Source of the DNA: Legionellales bacterium
GTDB taxonomy: Bacteria; Pseudomonadota; Gammaproteobacteria; Legionellales; Legionellaceae
Assembly (NCBI GenBank): GCA_020050595.1
Contig: JAGVKL010000013.1
Coordinates: 1-40,203, forward strand
Direction: 5' to 3'
DNA: 40,203 bases
Translations under genes and position numbers: made by a program
Part shown: positions 17,433 to 26,614 of the stretch, in pieces
Layout: each line of letters begins with the position of its first letter
Position numbering within the stretch: the stretch's first letter is position 1
Notes under the pieces: generated by a model
The model's input: the letters and a program-made list of their open reading frames with translations, nothing else
Database searches by the model: none
What the model was told of the DNA's origin: nothing

Positions 17433-17837
17433 CTAAACCCAATTTTCAATTTTTAATTGCTCTACCCGCGAAAACTCTTTTTCATTATTAGTAACCAAAA
17501 TAATGTTGAGCTCCAAACAATGTGCGGCTATCCATAAATCATTATTGCCGATGGTTTTGCCTTTCTTTTCTAATTCAGCCCGGATATTTGCATAGTATTC
17601 AGGAACTTTTAATGATAAGGGTAAAGGAGGAATGTAGTCACAAAATTGCTGGACTACTTGGGCTGCTTTTTTTGCATACTGACTTTTTTGAGCACCATAC
17701 AACAACTCTCCGTAGGTAATAGCTGACATACCCACCATCCCTACTGCAAGTTGTTCGAATTTCTCGCTTACAGATTTTGGCTTTTGTTTCATGATATAGA
17801 TACAAATATTAGTATCAAGAAGGTATTTTAATGACAT
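17433..17837 (-). CDS. VapC-type PIN-domain toxin
   Basis: A 134-residue single PIN domain, the size of VapC ribonucleases. The acidic metal-binding residues are visible: Asp8 (LLDTNICIYI), Glu44 (YGELLYGA) and Asp100 (NNDLWIAAH), with the TNNEKEF motif near 116-122. Such toxins cleave tRNA (often initiator tRNA) or rRNA when the antitoxin is lost. It is preceded on the same strand by a MazE/AbrB-type antitoxin gene with a 46-base gap, wider than the overlaps usual for such pairs. All catalytic residues are intact. Confidence 0.92.
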   Translation of the reverse strand: MSLKYLLDTNICIYIMKQKPKSVSEKFEQLAVGMVGMSAITYGELLYGAQKSQYAKKAAQVVQQFCDYIPPLPLSLKVPEYYANIRAELEKKGKTIGNNDLWIAAHCLELNIILVTNNEKEFSRVEQLKIENWV

Positions 17838-17883
17838 GCTTAAACTCTTTCAAAATCAATACGTTAGTCAACCTCACTCCGAG

Positions 17884-18111
17884 TTAAAATGTTCTCTCTT
17901 GAGGTTTACTGTCGGCGCGTGGTTCTGCAAAAGCATCTTCTGGCATTTGCGTCATTAGCTCGAAAGCTTGCTTAAGATTATCCGGCACTTCTCTTATGAC
18001 AAGCTCATTATTTCTTTTAAAAATTTCGACCCTAGTGCTATTAATATGATATTTTTTAGGAATTCTTACCGCCTGAGAATTCCCCGATTGAAAAACTTTA
18101 GTGGCAGTCAT
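17884..18111 (-). CDS. VapB-type antitoxin with AbrB/SpoVT fold
   Basis: The 75-residue protein begins with a swapped-hairpin AbrB DNA-binding domain (MTATKVFQSGNSQAVRIPKKYHI), as in VagC/VapB antitoxins. The C-terminal about 30 residues are acidic and Pro-rich and probably wrap around the toxin. It would neutralise the downstream PIN toxin and repress the operon by binding the palindrome at 18129-18149. Confidence 0.92.
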   Translation of the reverse strand: MTATKVFQSGNSQAVRIPKKYHINSTRVEIFKRNNELVIREVPDNLKQAFELMTQMPEDAFAEPRADSKPQERTF

Positions 18112-18128
18112 AGAAAACCCCGACTTAT

Positions 18129-18149
18129 GTATATACTTTAAGTATATAC
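18129..18149. promoter_or_regulatory. Probable vapBC operator palindrome
   Basis: Arms GTATATACTT (18129-18138) and AAGTATATAC (18140-18149) are perfect complements around a single central base, 17 bases upstream of the antitoxin ATG. AbrB-fold antitoxins bind such symmetric AT-rich sites, so autorepression is likely. Confidence 0.7.
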
Positions 18150-18203
18150 GAAAATAAGAGGGTGCGCAACTGTTAGATTAATCAGGGGAGTATCCAAAAT
18201 TTC

Positions 18204-18231
18204 TTGCAAAATAAAGCCAAACCATTAACAT
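18204..18231 (+). promoter_or_regulatory. Candidate promoter for the outer-membrane protein pair
   Basis: TTGCAA at 18204-18209 and TAACAT at 18226-18231 are 16 bases apart, matching four and five consensus positions. AAGGG lies just before the start at 18261. Confidence 0.4.
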
Positions 18232-18260
18232 GGAATAAGTTTCCATAATTAAGGGATGGT

Positions 18261-18902
18261 ATGAAACTTGTATTTTTTTCCGCCGCTATGCTAGCTGCTA
18301 ACCTTTCTCATGCGGCAACCCCAATTGACGGGTGGTATGCTGGTCTTTTTGGCGGGTATGCTTATTTACCAAATAATATAAATAAAAATATAGATGGCGC
18401 GACCTTCAATAATGGCGACTATAAATCAGGCTATAACGCTGGTGGTAGCCTCGGATTTAAAAGTAATCCCATGCGTTATGAAGGACAGCTTACTTATATC
18501 AATGCCAATAGCAAAGGCTATCAAGTCAATGATATCTCGCAAACTGGCATTACAGGCTATAACAATGCTGTTTTTGCATTAGCGAATATTTATTATGATT
18601 TTCGTAATAGCGTTCCTGCGGGCATTCAGCCCTTTCTTGGTTTAGGTATTGGTTATGGCTGGCTTAATGCGCATTTAAATAGCACAGGCCCTACCGTTGC
18701 AACACAATTTCGCGAAAACGGCAGCGCCTTTGCCTACCAAGGTACAGCGGGGCTTAATTATAATTTTGCGGAAACGTATGGATTAAACATTAGCTACCGC
18801 TATATTGCTACAGCCAATTCGGATATTTTAGGTAAAATTTTCCAAGCCCATTTGGCTAATCTAGGTGTGGTCTATCGCTTTGACGGAGTTAAATACAAGT
18901 AA
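18261..18902 (+). CDS. Outer-membrane beta-barrel protein, first of a tandem pair
   Basis: The 213-residue product has a Sec signal peptide ending LSHA (about residue 19). Its mature part alternates short hydrophobic/aromatic strands with polar turns, as in 8-stranded OmpA/opacity-type porins: DGWYAGLFGGYAYLP, SGYNAGGSLGFK, FLGLGIGYGWLN, AYQGTAGLNYNF and the last strand LANLGVVYRF. It ends FDGVKYK, so the usual terminal aromatic is five residues from the end. There is no OmpA peptidoglycan-binding domain. Function is unknown; the opening (P-x-x-GWY-x-GLF) is shared with the next gene, nine bases downstream, so the two are probably diverged duplicates in one transcript. Confidence 0.8.
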   Translation: MKLVFFSAAMLAANLSHAATPIDGWYAGLFGGYAYLPNNINKNIDGATFNNGDYKSGYNAGGSLGFKSNPMRYEGQLTYINANSKGYQVNDISQTGITGYNNAVFALANIYYDFRNSVPAGIQPFLGLGIGYGWLNAHLNSTGPTVATQFRENGSAFAYQGTAGLNYNFAETYGLNISYRYIATANSDILGKIFQAHLANLGVVYRFDGVKYK

Positions 18903-18911
18903 GGACGCTTC

Positions 18912-19622
18912 ATGAATCTACTGATCAAATCAAAACCAAGTCAATACTTGGTAGGAGCAACCTTGTCTTTAATAGGCATAGCAGCCAACGCGGTTAATCC
19001 AATACCGGGATGGTACGGCGGATTATTTCTTGGACCCAGTATCACTAACAATCTTGATTTTACGTTTACAAGCCCTGTTACCAATACCACAACCACCGGG
19101 ACCATTAAACATGGGGTTTTGGGGAATATCGGCGGGCAAATGGGTTATCGCATTAATCAATTCAGAGTGGAAGGTGAATTATTACTAGGGATGAATACTT
19201 ACCAAGACCTATCCGCAGATGGTTATGTCATCGGTAAAGCAAGTAATTTTAATACTGGCATAGGTATGAAAGGACAGACCACTTATGGTGCCTTTCTTCT
19301 TAATGGATTTTACGATTTTGTCACCCCGGGCGGCATTTCTAGCTTCTCTCCTTATGTTGGCGTGGGTATTGGATATGCTCATGTAAAAAATAGCATTACC
19401 TTTTATAATAATAATGTTGAAATAGCCAATAGTAGTGACACAGAGAGCACGAGTCGGCCCGCCGGACAAGGCATTATAGGCCTAGGTTGGTTTCTTGATG
19501 ACTTTACGCTTATGGGGCTTGATTTTCGTTATTTTGTGACCCAAACATCGCAGTCTTATAGTAGTACACGCCTACAAGTTACTTCTATTAATTTAACGTT
19601 TAATGGTTCATTTAATTTATAA
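18912..19622 (+). CDS. Outer-membrane beta-barrel protein, second of a tandem pair
   Basis: A 236-residue protein with a signal peptide ending about residue 27 (IAANA). The mature N-terminus PIPGWYGGLFLGPS resembles that of the upstream gene (PIDGWYAGLFGGY). Later strands also align: GNIGGQMGYRINQFRVEGEL, SPYVGVGIGYAHV, and a final SINLTFNGSFNL. The terminal strand is amphipathic as expected for BAM recognition, though it ends in Leu rather than Phe. Loops are Thr/Asn-rich, for example the stretch around 49-58. Role unknown; possibly surface-exposed. Confidence 0.8.
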   Translation: MNLLIKSKPSQYLVGATLSLIGIAANAVNPIPGWYGGLFLGPSITNNLDFTFTSPVTNTTTTGTIKHGVLGNIGGQMGYRINQFRVEGELLLGMNTYQDLSADGYVIGKASNFNTGIGMKGQTTYGAFLLNGFYDFVTPGGISSFSPYVGVGIGYAHVKNSITFYNNNVEIANSSDTESTSRPAGQGIIGLGWFLDDFTLMGLDFRYFVTQTSQSYSSTRLQVTSINLTFNGSFNL

Positions 19623-19658
19623 TGGCATTGATTAGGCTTAAAGTTTAAAGGATAAACC

Positions 19659-20309
19659 ATGTCTTCCTATAAAATCCTTCCTTCTATCTTATCTGCTGAT
19701 CTAACTCGTCTTGGCGAAGAAATCGAAGCGGTTATGCAGGGCTCAGCTGATATGATTCATATTGATGTAATGGATAATCATTACGTGCCTAATCTAACGT
19801 TTGGCCCAGCCCTTTGCCAATCTATTCGTCAACGCTTTCCCAACCTGCCTCTTGATGTGCATTTAATGGTTAGCCCTGTGGACGATTTAATTGAGCGGTT
19901 TGCTGATGCGGGAGCTAATCGTATCAGTATTCATCCAGAGGCCACACAACATCTTGATCGTAGTTTACAATTAATTAAATCAAAAGGATGTCAGGCTGGC
20001 TTGGTTTTAAACCCTACTACGTCCATCGATTACCTTCAATGGAGCGCACATCGTCTTGATTTCATACTCATCATGACTGTCAATCCAGGCTTCGGCGGCC
20101 AAGCGCTTATCCCTGAGCTTATCAAAAAGATAGAATTAACTCATTTACAATTTCCAAAGCTCCCTATTTGTATAGATGGCGGTATAACGCCTAAAAATAT
20201 TAGGGAGCTTGCTTTAGCCGGTGCTACTGAATTTGTGGCAGGTTCTACTATATTTAATAGCACGGATTATGCTAAAACTATTGCTATGCTTCGAAAATGC
20301 ACCGATTAA
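19659..20309 (+). CDS. rpe: Ribulose-phosphate 3-epimerase
   Basis: Rpe interconverts ribulose 5-phosphate and xylulose 5-phosphate in the pentose phosphate pathway. This 216-residue TIM barrel has the family signatures ILPSILSADLTRLGEE, the metal-site motif MIHIDVMDNHYVPNLTFGP (Asp36), LDVHLMV, TVNPGFGGQ, and CIDGGI for the second catalytic aspartate. AAAGGAT precedes the ATG. Its 3' end reaches the start region of the transglycosylase gene with a 14-base gap, so the two may be cotranscribed. Confidence 0.96.
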   Translation: MSSYKILPSILSADLTRLGEEIEAVMQGSADMIHIDVMDNHYVPNLTFGPALCQSIRQRFPNLPLDVHLMVSPVDDLIERFADAGANRISIHPEATQHLDRSLQLIKSKGCQAGLVLNPTTSIDYLQWSAHRLDFILIMTVNPGFGGQALIPELIKKIELTHLQFPKLPICIDGGITPKNIRELALAGATEFVAGSTIFNSTDYAKTIAMLRKCTD

Positions 20310-20323
20310 ACTGCGTATATTTT

Positions 20324-22105
20324 ATGAAAAAAATTACTGTACTCCTTCTGTGCTTATATCTGCATGCTTCATTTGCCAATACCACGGCAGAGGCTTATCT
20401 CGATAGATTCATGAAATTTAGTGCCTGGTACCAGCAATTGCCACTGGCACCAGGTCCTGATTTCTTTGCTTTTATCGATCAAAAAACACCTTTGGCACAG
20501 AAGCTACGAGACAAATGGCTGTACGAAGCGGCTCGCACCAAAAATTGGGCACTTTATACTCAACACTACCAAGATTCATCTGATCCCAATTTACAGTGCT
20601 ACGAACAACTAGCGCTTTATTACCAAGGGCAACAACAAAAAGCCATCGAAGGAGCAAAAACACTATGGTTAAATGGCACCTCTCAGCCAAAACCTTGCGA
20701 TGAATTATTTAATCTGTTGCTTAAAACCCATGACATCAATGAAAAATTGATTACCCAGCGCTTAGTTTTAGCCCTTGATAATCGAAATATCGGCTTAGCT
20801 AGTTTTTTATTACAACAATACCACCCACCACGTTTACAAGAAATCAAAGTATTGGATTCTATTTACCGCAACCCCAAGCGTATTACGGAACTCTCCCAAA
20901 GCGAACTTCATAGTGAATTTTATTTATACGGGCTTAAACGCTTGGTTTCTATGGATATGGATAAAGCTTTAAAATTTTGGCAACTACCGAAGACTAAGCA
21001 GCTTTTAAATAAAAAACAGCAACAATCTTTTATTGCGCATATCGCTTTATACAAAGCGCTTCGTAATCATGATGATGCCTCAGACTGGTTTGTAAAAATG
21101 GAACCTGCTTTTAAAAATGAAACCCTTTTAAGCTGGCAAATCCGCCTGGCGTTGAAAGGCAGACAATGGAAAAAAGTAGAACATTTAATTTTTCAATCGC
21201 AAGATAAAAATGAGCCTTGCTGGCAATACTGGCTTGCTCGTGCATTATATGCCCAGGGTAAAAAAGAAGAAGCGCGGGCGATCTATCAGGAATTAGCCAA
21301 GACTAGAAATTATTATGGTTTCCTCGCAAGCCTGCGGTTAAAACAACAATTTAGCTTTAAAAACGAACGGGCTATAGAAAATATTCAGCGACTTAAGCCC
21401 TATCACTCCATCACCGATCAAATTAAAAATTTATACCTTACCAAACAAATAACTCAAGCATCGCGGCTCTTGAATGATTTTGCTAGTGAATTACCTAAAG
21501 ATGATAAAAGCGCTTTAGCTTACTGGCTAGCGCATGATTTACAATGGCATGGTAAATCGCTTTATTTAAGCAACTCCGATGAGCTTAACAATCAACTTTC
21601 ACTTCGCTTCCCGCTTGCCTACCCACACACCGTAAAAACTTATGCCCGTAATTACCAAATCCCGCAAGCATTTGTCTATGCAATTATTCGTCAAGAAAGT
21701 GGCTTTAGAGAAGATGTCATATCATCCGCAGGTGCCCAGGGATTAATGCAAGTGATGCCCGCCACGGCCTCTGCTATTTCTAAAAAAGAAAAAATTGAAT
21801 ATAAAGACAAAAAACAATTATTCTCCTCGCAGAAAAATATTAACATCGGGGTCGCTTATTTAAAGCAATTAGCACAGCGCTTCCATGAGCACCCTATCTT
21901 AATGGCCGCAGCCTACAATGCAGGGCCAAGACAAGTCGTGTATTGGATGCAAAATCACCCTCCTAAAGACATGGATATATGGATAGAAACACTCCCTTGG
22001 CATGAAACCCGTAATTACCTGAAAAATGTAGTATCTTTTTACGTGGTGTATCAATATCGGCTTCAGACAAAACCGGATATGTCTGTATTTATGAAGCGGT
22101 TTTAA
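20324..22105 (+). CDS. slt: Soluble lytic murein transglycosylase
   Basis: It cleaves the MurNAc-GlcNAc bond of peptidoglycan, forming 1,6-anhydro ends, in the periplasm. The ATG at 20324 gives 593 residues with a clean signal peptide (MKKITVLLLCLYLHASFA); a start at 20297 would overlap rpe. The long helical superhelix (about 25-430), built like E. coli Slt70, includes TPR-like pairs such as YWLARALYAQGKKEEARAIY. The C-terminal catalytic domain has IRQESGF with Glu458, SSAGAQGLMQVMPATA, NINIGVAYL and AAAYNAGPRQVVYWM. Length is near that of Slt70 (about 618 mature residues). Confidence 0.93.
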   Translation: MKKITVLLLCLYLHASFANTTAEAYLDRFMKFSAWYQQLPLAPGPDFFAFIDQKTPLAQKLRDKWLYEAARTKNWALYTQHYQDSSDPNLQCYEQLALYYQGQQQKAIEGAKTLWLNGTSQPKPCDELFNLLLKTHDINEKLITQRLVLALDNRNIGLASFLLQQYHPPRLQEIKVLDSIYRNPKRITELSQSELHSEFYLYGLKRLVSMDMDKALKFWQLPKTKQLLNKKQQQSFIAHIALYKALRNHDDASDWFVKMEPAFKNETLLSWQIRLALKGRQWKKVEHLIFQSQDKNEPCWQYWLARALYAQGKKEEARAIYQELAKTRNYYGFLASLRLKQQFSFKNERAIENIQRLKPYHSITDQIKNLYLTKQITQASRLLNDFASELPKDDKSALAYWLAHDLQWHGKSLYLSNSDELNNQLSLRFPLAYPHTVKTYARNYQIPQAFVYAIIRQESGFREDVISSAGAQGLMQVMPATASAISKKEKIEYKDKKQLFSSQKNINIGVAYLKQLAQRFHEHPILMAAAYNAGPRQVVYWMQNHPPKDMDIWIETLPWHETRNYLKNVVSFYVVYQYRLQTKPDMSVFMKRF

Positions 22106-22153
22106 AAACTTGGCAACTTTTCGCACCACGAGGGTTGCGCTCTGTACATCCCA

Positions 22154-22201
22154 TTGCCGAAATGCATGCAAATAACTATAATGAAGGTATGGAATGCATT
22201 T
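22154..22201 (+). promoter_or_regulatory. fitAB-type promoter with flanking operator half-sites
   Basis: TTGCCG at 22154-22159 and a perfect TATAAT at 22177-22182 are 17 bases apart. Half-sites AAATGCAT (22160-22167) and ATGCATTT (22194-22201) are exact complements; one lies in the promoter spacer and the other just after the -10 box, so a dimeric antitoxin bound to both would block polymerase. GAGGTG at 22206-22211 is the ribosome site. Confidence 0.7.
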
Positions 22202-22216
22202 TAATGAGGTGATGCT

Positions 22217-22471
22217 ATGGCCATGCTAACTATACGAAATCTGCCTGATAATGTCCATCGCGCGTTGCGTGTACGGGCTGCTATGCATGGGCAAAGCACA
22301 GAAGCGGAGGTTCGTGAAATTCTTGCTAATGTAGTCAAACCAGAGATGCGTGTTCGCATGGGTGATGCTCTTGCAGAATTGGGGCACAAGATCGGTCTGA
22401 CAAATGAGGATTTCGAAGTGTTCAATCAGGTGAGTGACAAAAAACCTGCCAAACCGCTGGAGTTTGAATGA
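22217..22471 (+). CDS. FitA/StbC-type ribbon-helix-helix antitoxin
   Basis: An 84-residue protein whose first about 40 residues form a ribbon-helix-helix DNA-binding domain: MLTIRNLPDNVHRALRVRAA followed by GQSTEAEVREIL, typical of FitA and plasmid StbC proteins. The C-terminal half, ending in a Lys/Pro/Glu tail, would occupy the toxin active site. Its stop overlaps the toxin start by four bases. By eye the pair looks richer in G+C than the genes around it, which suggests recent transfer; this was not computed. Confidence 0.9.
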   Translation: MAMLTIRNLPDNVHRALRVRAAMHGQSTEAEVREILANVVKPEMRVRMGDALAELGHKIGLTNEDFEVFNQVSDKKPAKPLEFE

Positions 22472-22884
22472 TTATCCTCGATACCAATGTTGTTTCTGAG
22501 GCGATGAGGCCTGAACCTAACGTATCTGTAAGGGCCTGGCTTAACGACCAAGCAGTAGAAACCCTGTATTTGTCGAGTGTTACACTGGCCGAACTATTAT
22601 TTGGCATCGCAGCACTCCCAATTGGTAAGCGCAAAGAGATGCTTGAGCAAGCGCTCAAGGGTCTCATGGGGCTGTTTAGAGATCGAGTGCTACCATTCGA
22701 CATCGATGCTGCTCAACATTATGCCGAATTGGCCGTGACAGCAAAGAGTGCTGGACGAGGATTTCCAACACCTGACGGCTACATCGCTGCAATTGCCGCT
22801 TCACGAAAATTTACCGTGGCATCACGCGATCGTGCTCCCTACGAAGTAGCTGGCGTTCCCATTATCAATCCGTGGGAAGGATAG
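22468..22884 (+). CDS. FitB-type PIN-domain toxin
   Basis: A 138-residue PIN-domain ribonuclease with all expected acidic residues: Asp5 (MIILDTNVVSE), Glu42 (LAELLFGI), Asp103 (PTPDGYIAAIA) and Asp121 (SRDRAPYEVAG). The ending VPIINPWEG is characteristic of the FitB branch, first known from Neisseria. It starts inside the antitoxin stop (ATGA), so the pair is translationally coupled. It is distinct from the VapC at 17433-17837: different PIN branch and different antitoxin fold. Confidence 0.92.
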   Translation: MIILDTNVVSEAMRPEPNVSVRAWLNDQAVETLYLSSVTLAELLFGIAALPIGKRKEMLEQALKGLMGLFRDRVLPFDIDAAQHYAELAVTAKSAGRGFPTPDGYIAAIAASRKFTVASRDRAPYEVAGVPIINPWEG

Positions 22885-23005
22885 TCCAATTAGATGAGAC
22901 AGTTGCGATATATACAAAAAACACAATAGACAATTACTAATCAAGCTGATAACATTTTAAGATTTCGCACCTTCACTTCATTAGCTGTAAGGAGTAGTAG
23001 ATATA

Positions 23006-24310
23006 ATGGGTCACAGTAAATCTCAAGCTATCCACTCAGATACAACATTGGTCAAATCAATTATGCCCTGGATTATATGGGGTTTAGGTTGTGTTTTTTA
23101 TTTTTATGAGTGCCTGTTACAAGTCTCTCCTAGTGTGATGAGTAACGAGTTAATGCGTGATTTTTCTGTAACCAGTCATACGCTGGGTATTTTATCTGGC
23201 ATTTATTTTTACTCTTATGCTGCCATGCAGCTTCCTGGTGGTGTATTGATGGATTATTTCGGTCCTCGCCGCCTTTTGACGATAGCTACCTCTATTTGCG
23301 CGGTGAGTACCATTGCTTTTGGATTAACCGATAATTTCTTTATGGCCTGCCTTGCGCGTTTAATGATTGGTTTTGGCTCTGCCTTTGCAGCGGTAGGTAC
23401 CATGAAATTGGCCGCCAATTGGTTCGCTCCTGAGCGTTTTGCTTTTCTTACGGGGCTCATGGTGACGCTTGGCATGTTAGGCGCGATTGGCGGAGAAGCG
23501 CCTTTAGCATTATTGATTGATAATTACGGCTGGCGTCAAAGTATGATTATTATGGGCAGCATTGGTATCGTCATTGCCATACTCATTTTTATCGTTTCAA
23601 AAGATGCCCCAGCGCATACAAGACCACTAGAACATTCTGGTGAAGCCAGTGAAGATGAGCATGTTTTAAAAAGCCTGGTTGCACTTATTAAAAATAAACA
23701 ACTATGGCTGGTAGCCACTTATGGCGGCCTTATGTACATGGCGACCCCTATTTTTTGCGGCCTATGGGGAGTGCCCTTTCTTATGTTTAAAATGAATGTT
23801 GCCAAAGCAACAGCTGCTAATTATATTTCATTAGTTTTTGTAGGTTGGGCCATTGCTAGTCCTCTTTGGGGCATATTCTCCAATCGTATCGGCCGGCGTA
23901 AGCCACCGATGTATATTGGATGTATAGGTGCTTTGATTTGCTCGATTAGCTTTATCTACGCCCCTATTCAATCCGGCTGGCTCATGGAAGTTCTTTTATT
24001 TGCCTTTGGTGTTTTTTCAGCAGGATTTTTGCCGGCGTTTGCCCTTGCTAAAGAAATTTGTAATAAAAAATACGTAGCTACCGGCTTAAGTTTTATGAAT
24101 ATGATGAATATGATTGGTATTGCGCTTGGGCAGCCTATTATTGGATATATATTAGATAAATTATGGAAAGGAGAAATTGTCGACAAAGTTCGCGTTTATC
24201 CTTTAGAAGCCTATCATATTGCCTTAGCTTTACTACCTATAGGCATGTTCATAGCGCTGCTTATTCTTCCTAAAATAAAAGAAACCTTTTGTAAAAATAG
24301 TCAGGATTAA
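23006..24310 (+). CDS. Major facilitator superfamily transporter
   Basis: A 434-residue inner-membrane transporter with about 12 hydrophobic segments split by a charged cytoplasmic loop (about 198-225, rich in Glu, His and Lys). The MFS motif A region between helices 2 and 3 reads [13 protein letters not shown], and the mirrored loop in the second half reads [14 protein letters not shown]. The opening [25 protein letters not shown] resembles MFS families expanded in intracellular gammaproteobacteria (Legionella Pht-like and relatives), some of which take up amino acids or nucleosides, but the substrate cannot be read from sequence. It ends seven bases before miaB and probably starts that transcript. 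Confidence 0.88.
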   Translation: MGHSKSQAIHSDTTLVKSIMPWIIWGLGCVFYFYECLLQVSPSVMSNELMRDFSVTSHTLGILSGIYFYSYAAMQLPGGVLMDYFGPRRLLTIATSICAVSTIAFGLTDNFFMACLARLMIGFGSAFAAVGTMKLAANWFAPERFAFLTGLMVTLGMLGAIGGEAPLALLIDNYGWRQSMIIMGSIGIVIAILIFIVSKDAPAHTRPLEHSGEASEDEHVLKSLVALIKNKQLWLVATYGGLMYMATPIFCGLWGVPFLMFKMNVAKATAANYISLVFVGWAIASPLWGIFSNRIGRRKPPMYIGCIGALICSISFIYAPIQSGWLMEVLLFAFGVFSAGFLPAFALAKEICNKKYVATGLSFMNMMNMIGIALGQPIIGYILDKLWKGEIVDKVRVYPLEAYHIALALLPIGMFIALLILPKIKETFCKNSQD

Positions 24311-24317
24311 ATCACTT

Positions 24318-25661
24318 ATGATGGCTAAAAAATTATATATCAAAACAAACGGCTGCCAAATGAATGAGTATGACTCATCGAAAATGGCAGAGGTTTTAAA
24401 TCATTCGCATCAACTAGAGAAAACTGACAATGTGGAAGAAGCGGATGTTATTTTATTAAACACCTGTTCTATCCGGGAAAAGGCCCAAGAAAAAGTATTT
24501 TCTCAATTAGGCCAATGGCGGGATTATAAGCAAAAGAACCCTCATGTTATCATTGGAGTTGGCGGTTGTGTTGCAAGCCAAGAGGGGGGAGATATTCTTA
24601 AGCGAGCGCCTTTTGTCGACTTGGTTTTTGGCCCACAAACTTTACACCGACTGCCCCAAATGCTGGAACAGCGTTTAGCGTCACGCAAGCCCATTGTCGA
24701 TATTAGCTTTCCTGAAATTGAAAAATTTGATCACTTACCTGCACCGCGTGCAGAAGGCCCGATCGCCTTCGTTTCGATTATGGAAGGCTGCAGTAAATAT
24801 TGCAGCTATTGTGTTGTCCCTTATACGCGGGGTGAGGAAATTAGTCGGCCTTTTGATGATGTCTTGGCGGAGTGTTATCAATTAGCCCAGCAAGGCGTTA
24901 AGGAAATCAACCTGCTCGGTCAAAATGTTAATGACTATCGCGGGTTAATGCATAATGGAGAAATAGCTGATTTAGCCTTACTTATTCATTACTTAGCAGC
25001 GGTCGATGGCATCGGTCGGATTCGTTACACGACCTCACACCCCCTTGCCTTCTCCGATAATCTGATTAATGCGTATGCAGAGGTTCCTGAGCTCGCTAAC
25101 CATTTACATTTACCGGTTCAAAGCGGCTCTGATCGCATTCTTGCACTCATGAAACGAGGCTATACTGCTTTAGAATTTAAATCGAAAATCCGTAAATTAC
25201 GTAAAATTCGCCCCGATATTCGCCTATCTACGGATATCATTGTTGGTTTTCCGGGTGAAACGGATGATGATTTTCAAGCCACCATGGATCTTGTTCATGA
25301 AATTGGCTTTGATATGTCATTTAGTTTTATTTATAGTGCAAGACCTGGGACTCCTGCAGCCAATCTTCCCGATGAAACGCCGATGGCTGTAAAAAAGCAG
25401 CGACTTAAAATATTACAAGACAGGCTTTTGATTCAATCCTCTCATTACAGTCAATCCATGGTAGGTAGTACACAACGAATTCTGGTAACAGGTACCTCTA
25501 AAAAGCGAGTGCAACAATTAGCTGGGCGTACTGAATGTAACCGAGTCGTCAATTTTGATGGCCCGGCCGAATTACAAGGGCAGTTTGTCGATGTAGTTAT
25601 TACCGAAGCCCAACCAAACTCCTTGCGTGGTCGACTGGTTGCAGAAACTGCTGTAGCATGA
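24318..25661 (+). CDS. miaB: tRNA-2-methylthio-N6-dimethylallyladenosine synthase MiaB
   Basis: MiaB adds a methylthio group to position C2 of i6A37 in tRNAs reading U-starting codons. The 447-residue protein has three regions. The MTTase domain binds an auxiliary [4Fe-4S] cluster through Cys13 ([11 protein letters not shown]), Cys50 ([14 protein letters not shown]) and Cys84 ([10 protein letters not shown]). The radical SAM core follows, with Cys158, Cys162 and Cys165 in GCSKYCSYC. The C-terminal TRAM domain covers about the last 70 residues. Two adjacent ATGs at 24318 and 24321 are possible. It overlaps rluD by four bases. Confidence 0.97.
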   Translation: MMAKKLYIKTNGCQMNEYDSSKMAEVLNHSHQLEKTDNVEEADVILLNTCSIREKAQEKVFSQLGQWRDYKQKNPHVIIGVGGCVASQEGGDILKRAPFVDLVFGPQTLHRLPQMLEQRLASRKPIVDISFPEIEKFDHLPAPRAEGPIAFVSIMEGCSKYCSYCVVPYTRGEEISRPFDDVLAECYQLAQQGVKEINLLGQNVNDYRGLMHNGEIADLALLIHYLAAVDGIGRIRYTTSHPLAFSDNLINAYAEVPELANHLHLPVQSGSDRILALMKRGYTALEFKSKIRKLRKIRPDIRLSTDIIVGFPGETDDDFQATMDLVHEIGFDMSFSFIYSARPGTPAANLPDETPMAVKKQRLKILQDRLLIQSSHYSQSMVGSTQRILVTGTSKKRVQQLAGRTECNRVVNFDGPAELQGQFVDVVITEAQPNSLRGRLVAETAVA

Positions 25662-26614
25662 ATTCACCATTGATTAAAGAAGGAATCATTCCTTCCGAGT
25701 CTCACGGCCAGCGCCTAGACGCGGCCCTTGCACAATTATTTTCTGACTTTTCCCGCGCCCAACTGACCACTTGGCTTAAAGAAGGTCATATTACCGTCAA
25801 TGGCCAATTAGATTGCAAACCTAAAGATAAAGTAAAAGGCGCTGAACGGGTCCGGTTGGAAGTCCATTTAGATGCCGCTGAAACATCCGTAAAAGCCGAA
25901 GCGATTCCACTTGATATTATCTTTGAGGATGACGAGGTATTAATTATTAATAAGCCTGCCGGCTTAGTTGTTCACCCAGGCGCTGGAAATCCACAACACA
26001 CGCTAGTGAATGCGCTTTTGCACCATTCACCCTTGTTACAAAGACTTCCAAGAGCAGGCATCGTGCATCGTTTAGATAAGGATACAACGGGGCTATTAAT
26101 TGTAGCGAAAACCCTACCTGCTTATACTTATCTCATTCAACAAATGCAGGCACGCGATATTCAGCGCCACTATTTAGCGCTAGTGTATGGGCATATTATT
26201 TCTGGCGGCATTATCGATACTTGTTATGGAAGGCATCCCAAAAATCGTTTAAAAATGGCGGTCTTTGCGCAAGGTAAGCAAGCTATTACGCAATATGCCA
26301 TTGAAAAACATTATCACGATTTTACGTTATTAGATGTCAAATTAATGACCGGACGGACCCATCAGATTCGGGTGCACATGGCCCATATTCATCACCCCAT
26401 CGTAGGTGATGCGCTCTATGGCGGTCGGGTTCGCCTTCCATTTAAAGCGGATGAATCATTAAAACAAGCTTTGAATGCGTTTAAGCGGCAAGCGTTGCAT
26501 GCTTATCGATTATCATTGACTCATCCCTCTTCTCGAGAAATACTAACAGTTACAGCGCCTTTACCCAATGATTTTCAATTACTTTTAAACATATTGGACG
26601 CAAACTTTGACTAA
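25658..26614 (+). CDS. rluD: 23S rRNA pseudouridine synthase RluD
   Basis: RluD makes pseudouridines 1911, 1915 and 1917 in helix 69 of 23S rRNA. The 318-residue protein has an N-terminal S4 domain (about 17-75, [32 protein letters not shown]) and the RluA-type catalytic domain with [15 protein letters not shown] (catalytic Asp140), [31 protein letters not shown] and a final TAPLP motif. The neighbour pgeF (yfiH) directly follows rluD in many gammaproteobacteria and supports RluD rather than RluC. Its start overlaps the miaB stop. Confidence 0.94.
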   Translation: MNSPLIKEGIIPSESHGQRLDAALAQLFSDFSRAQLTTWLKEGHITVNGQLDCKPKDKVKGAERVRLEVHLDAAETSVKAEAIPLDIIFEDDEVLIINKPAGLVVHPGAGNPQHTLVNALLHHSPLLQRLPRAGIVHRLDKDTTGLLIVAKTLPAYTYLIQQMQARDIQRHYLALVYGHIISGGIIDTCYGRHPKNRLKMAVFAQGKQAITQYAIEKHYHDFTLLDVKLMTGRTHQIRVHMAHIHHPIVGDALYGGRVRLPFKADESLKQALNAFKRQALHAYRLSLTHPSSREILTVTAPLPNDFQLLLNILDANFD

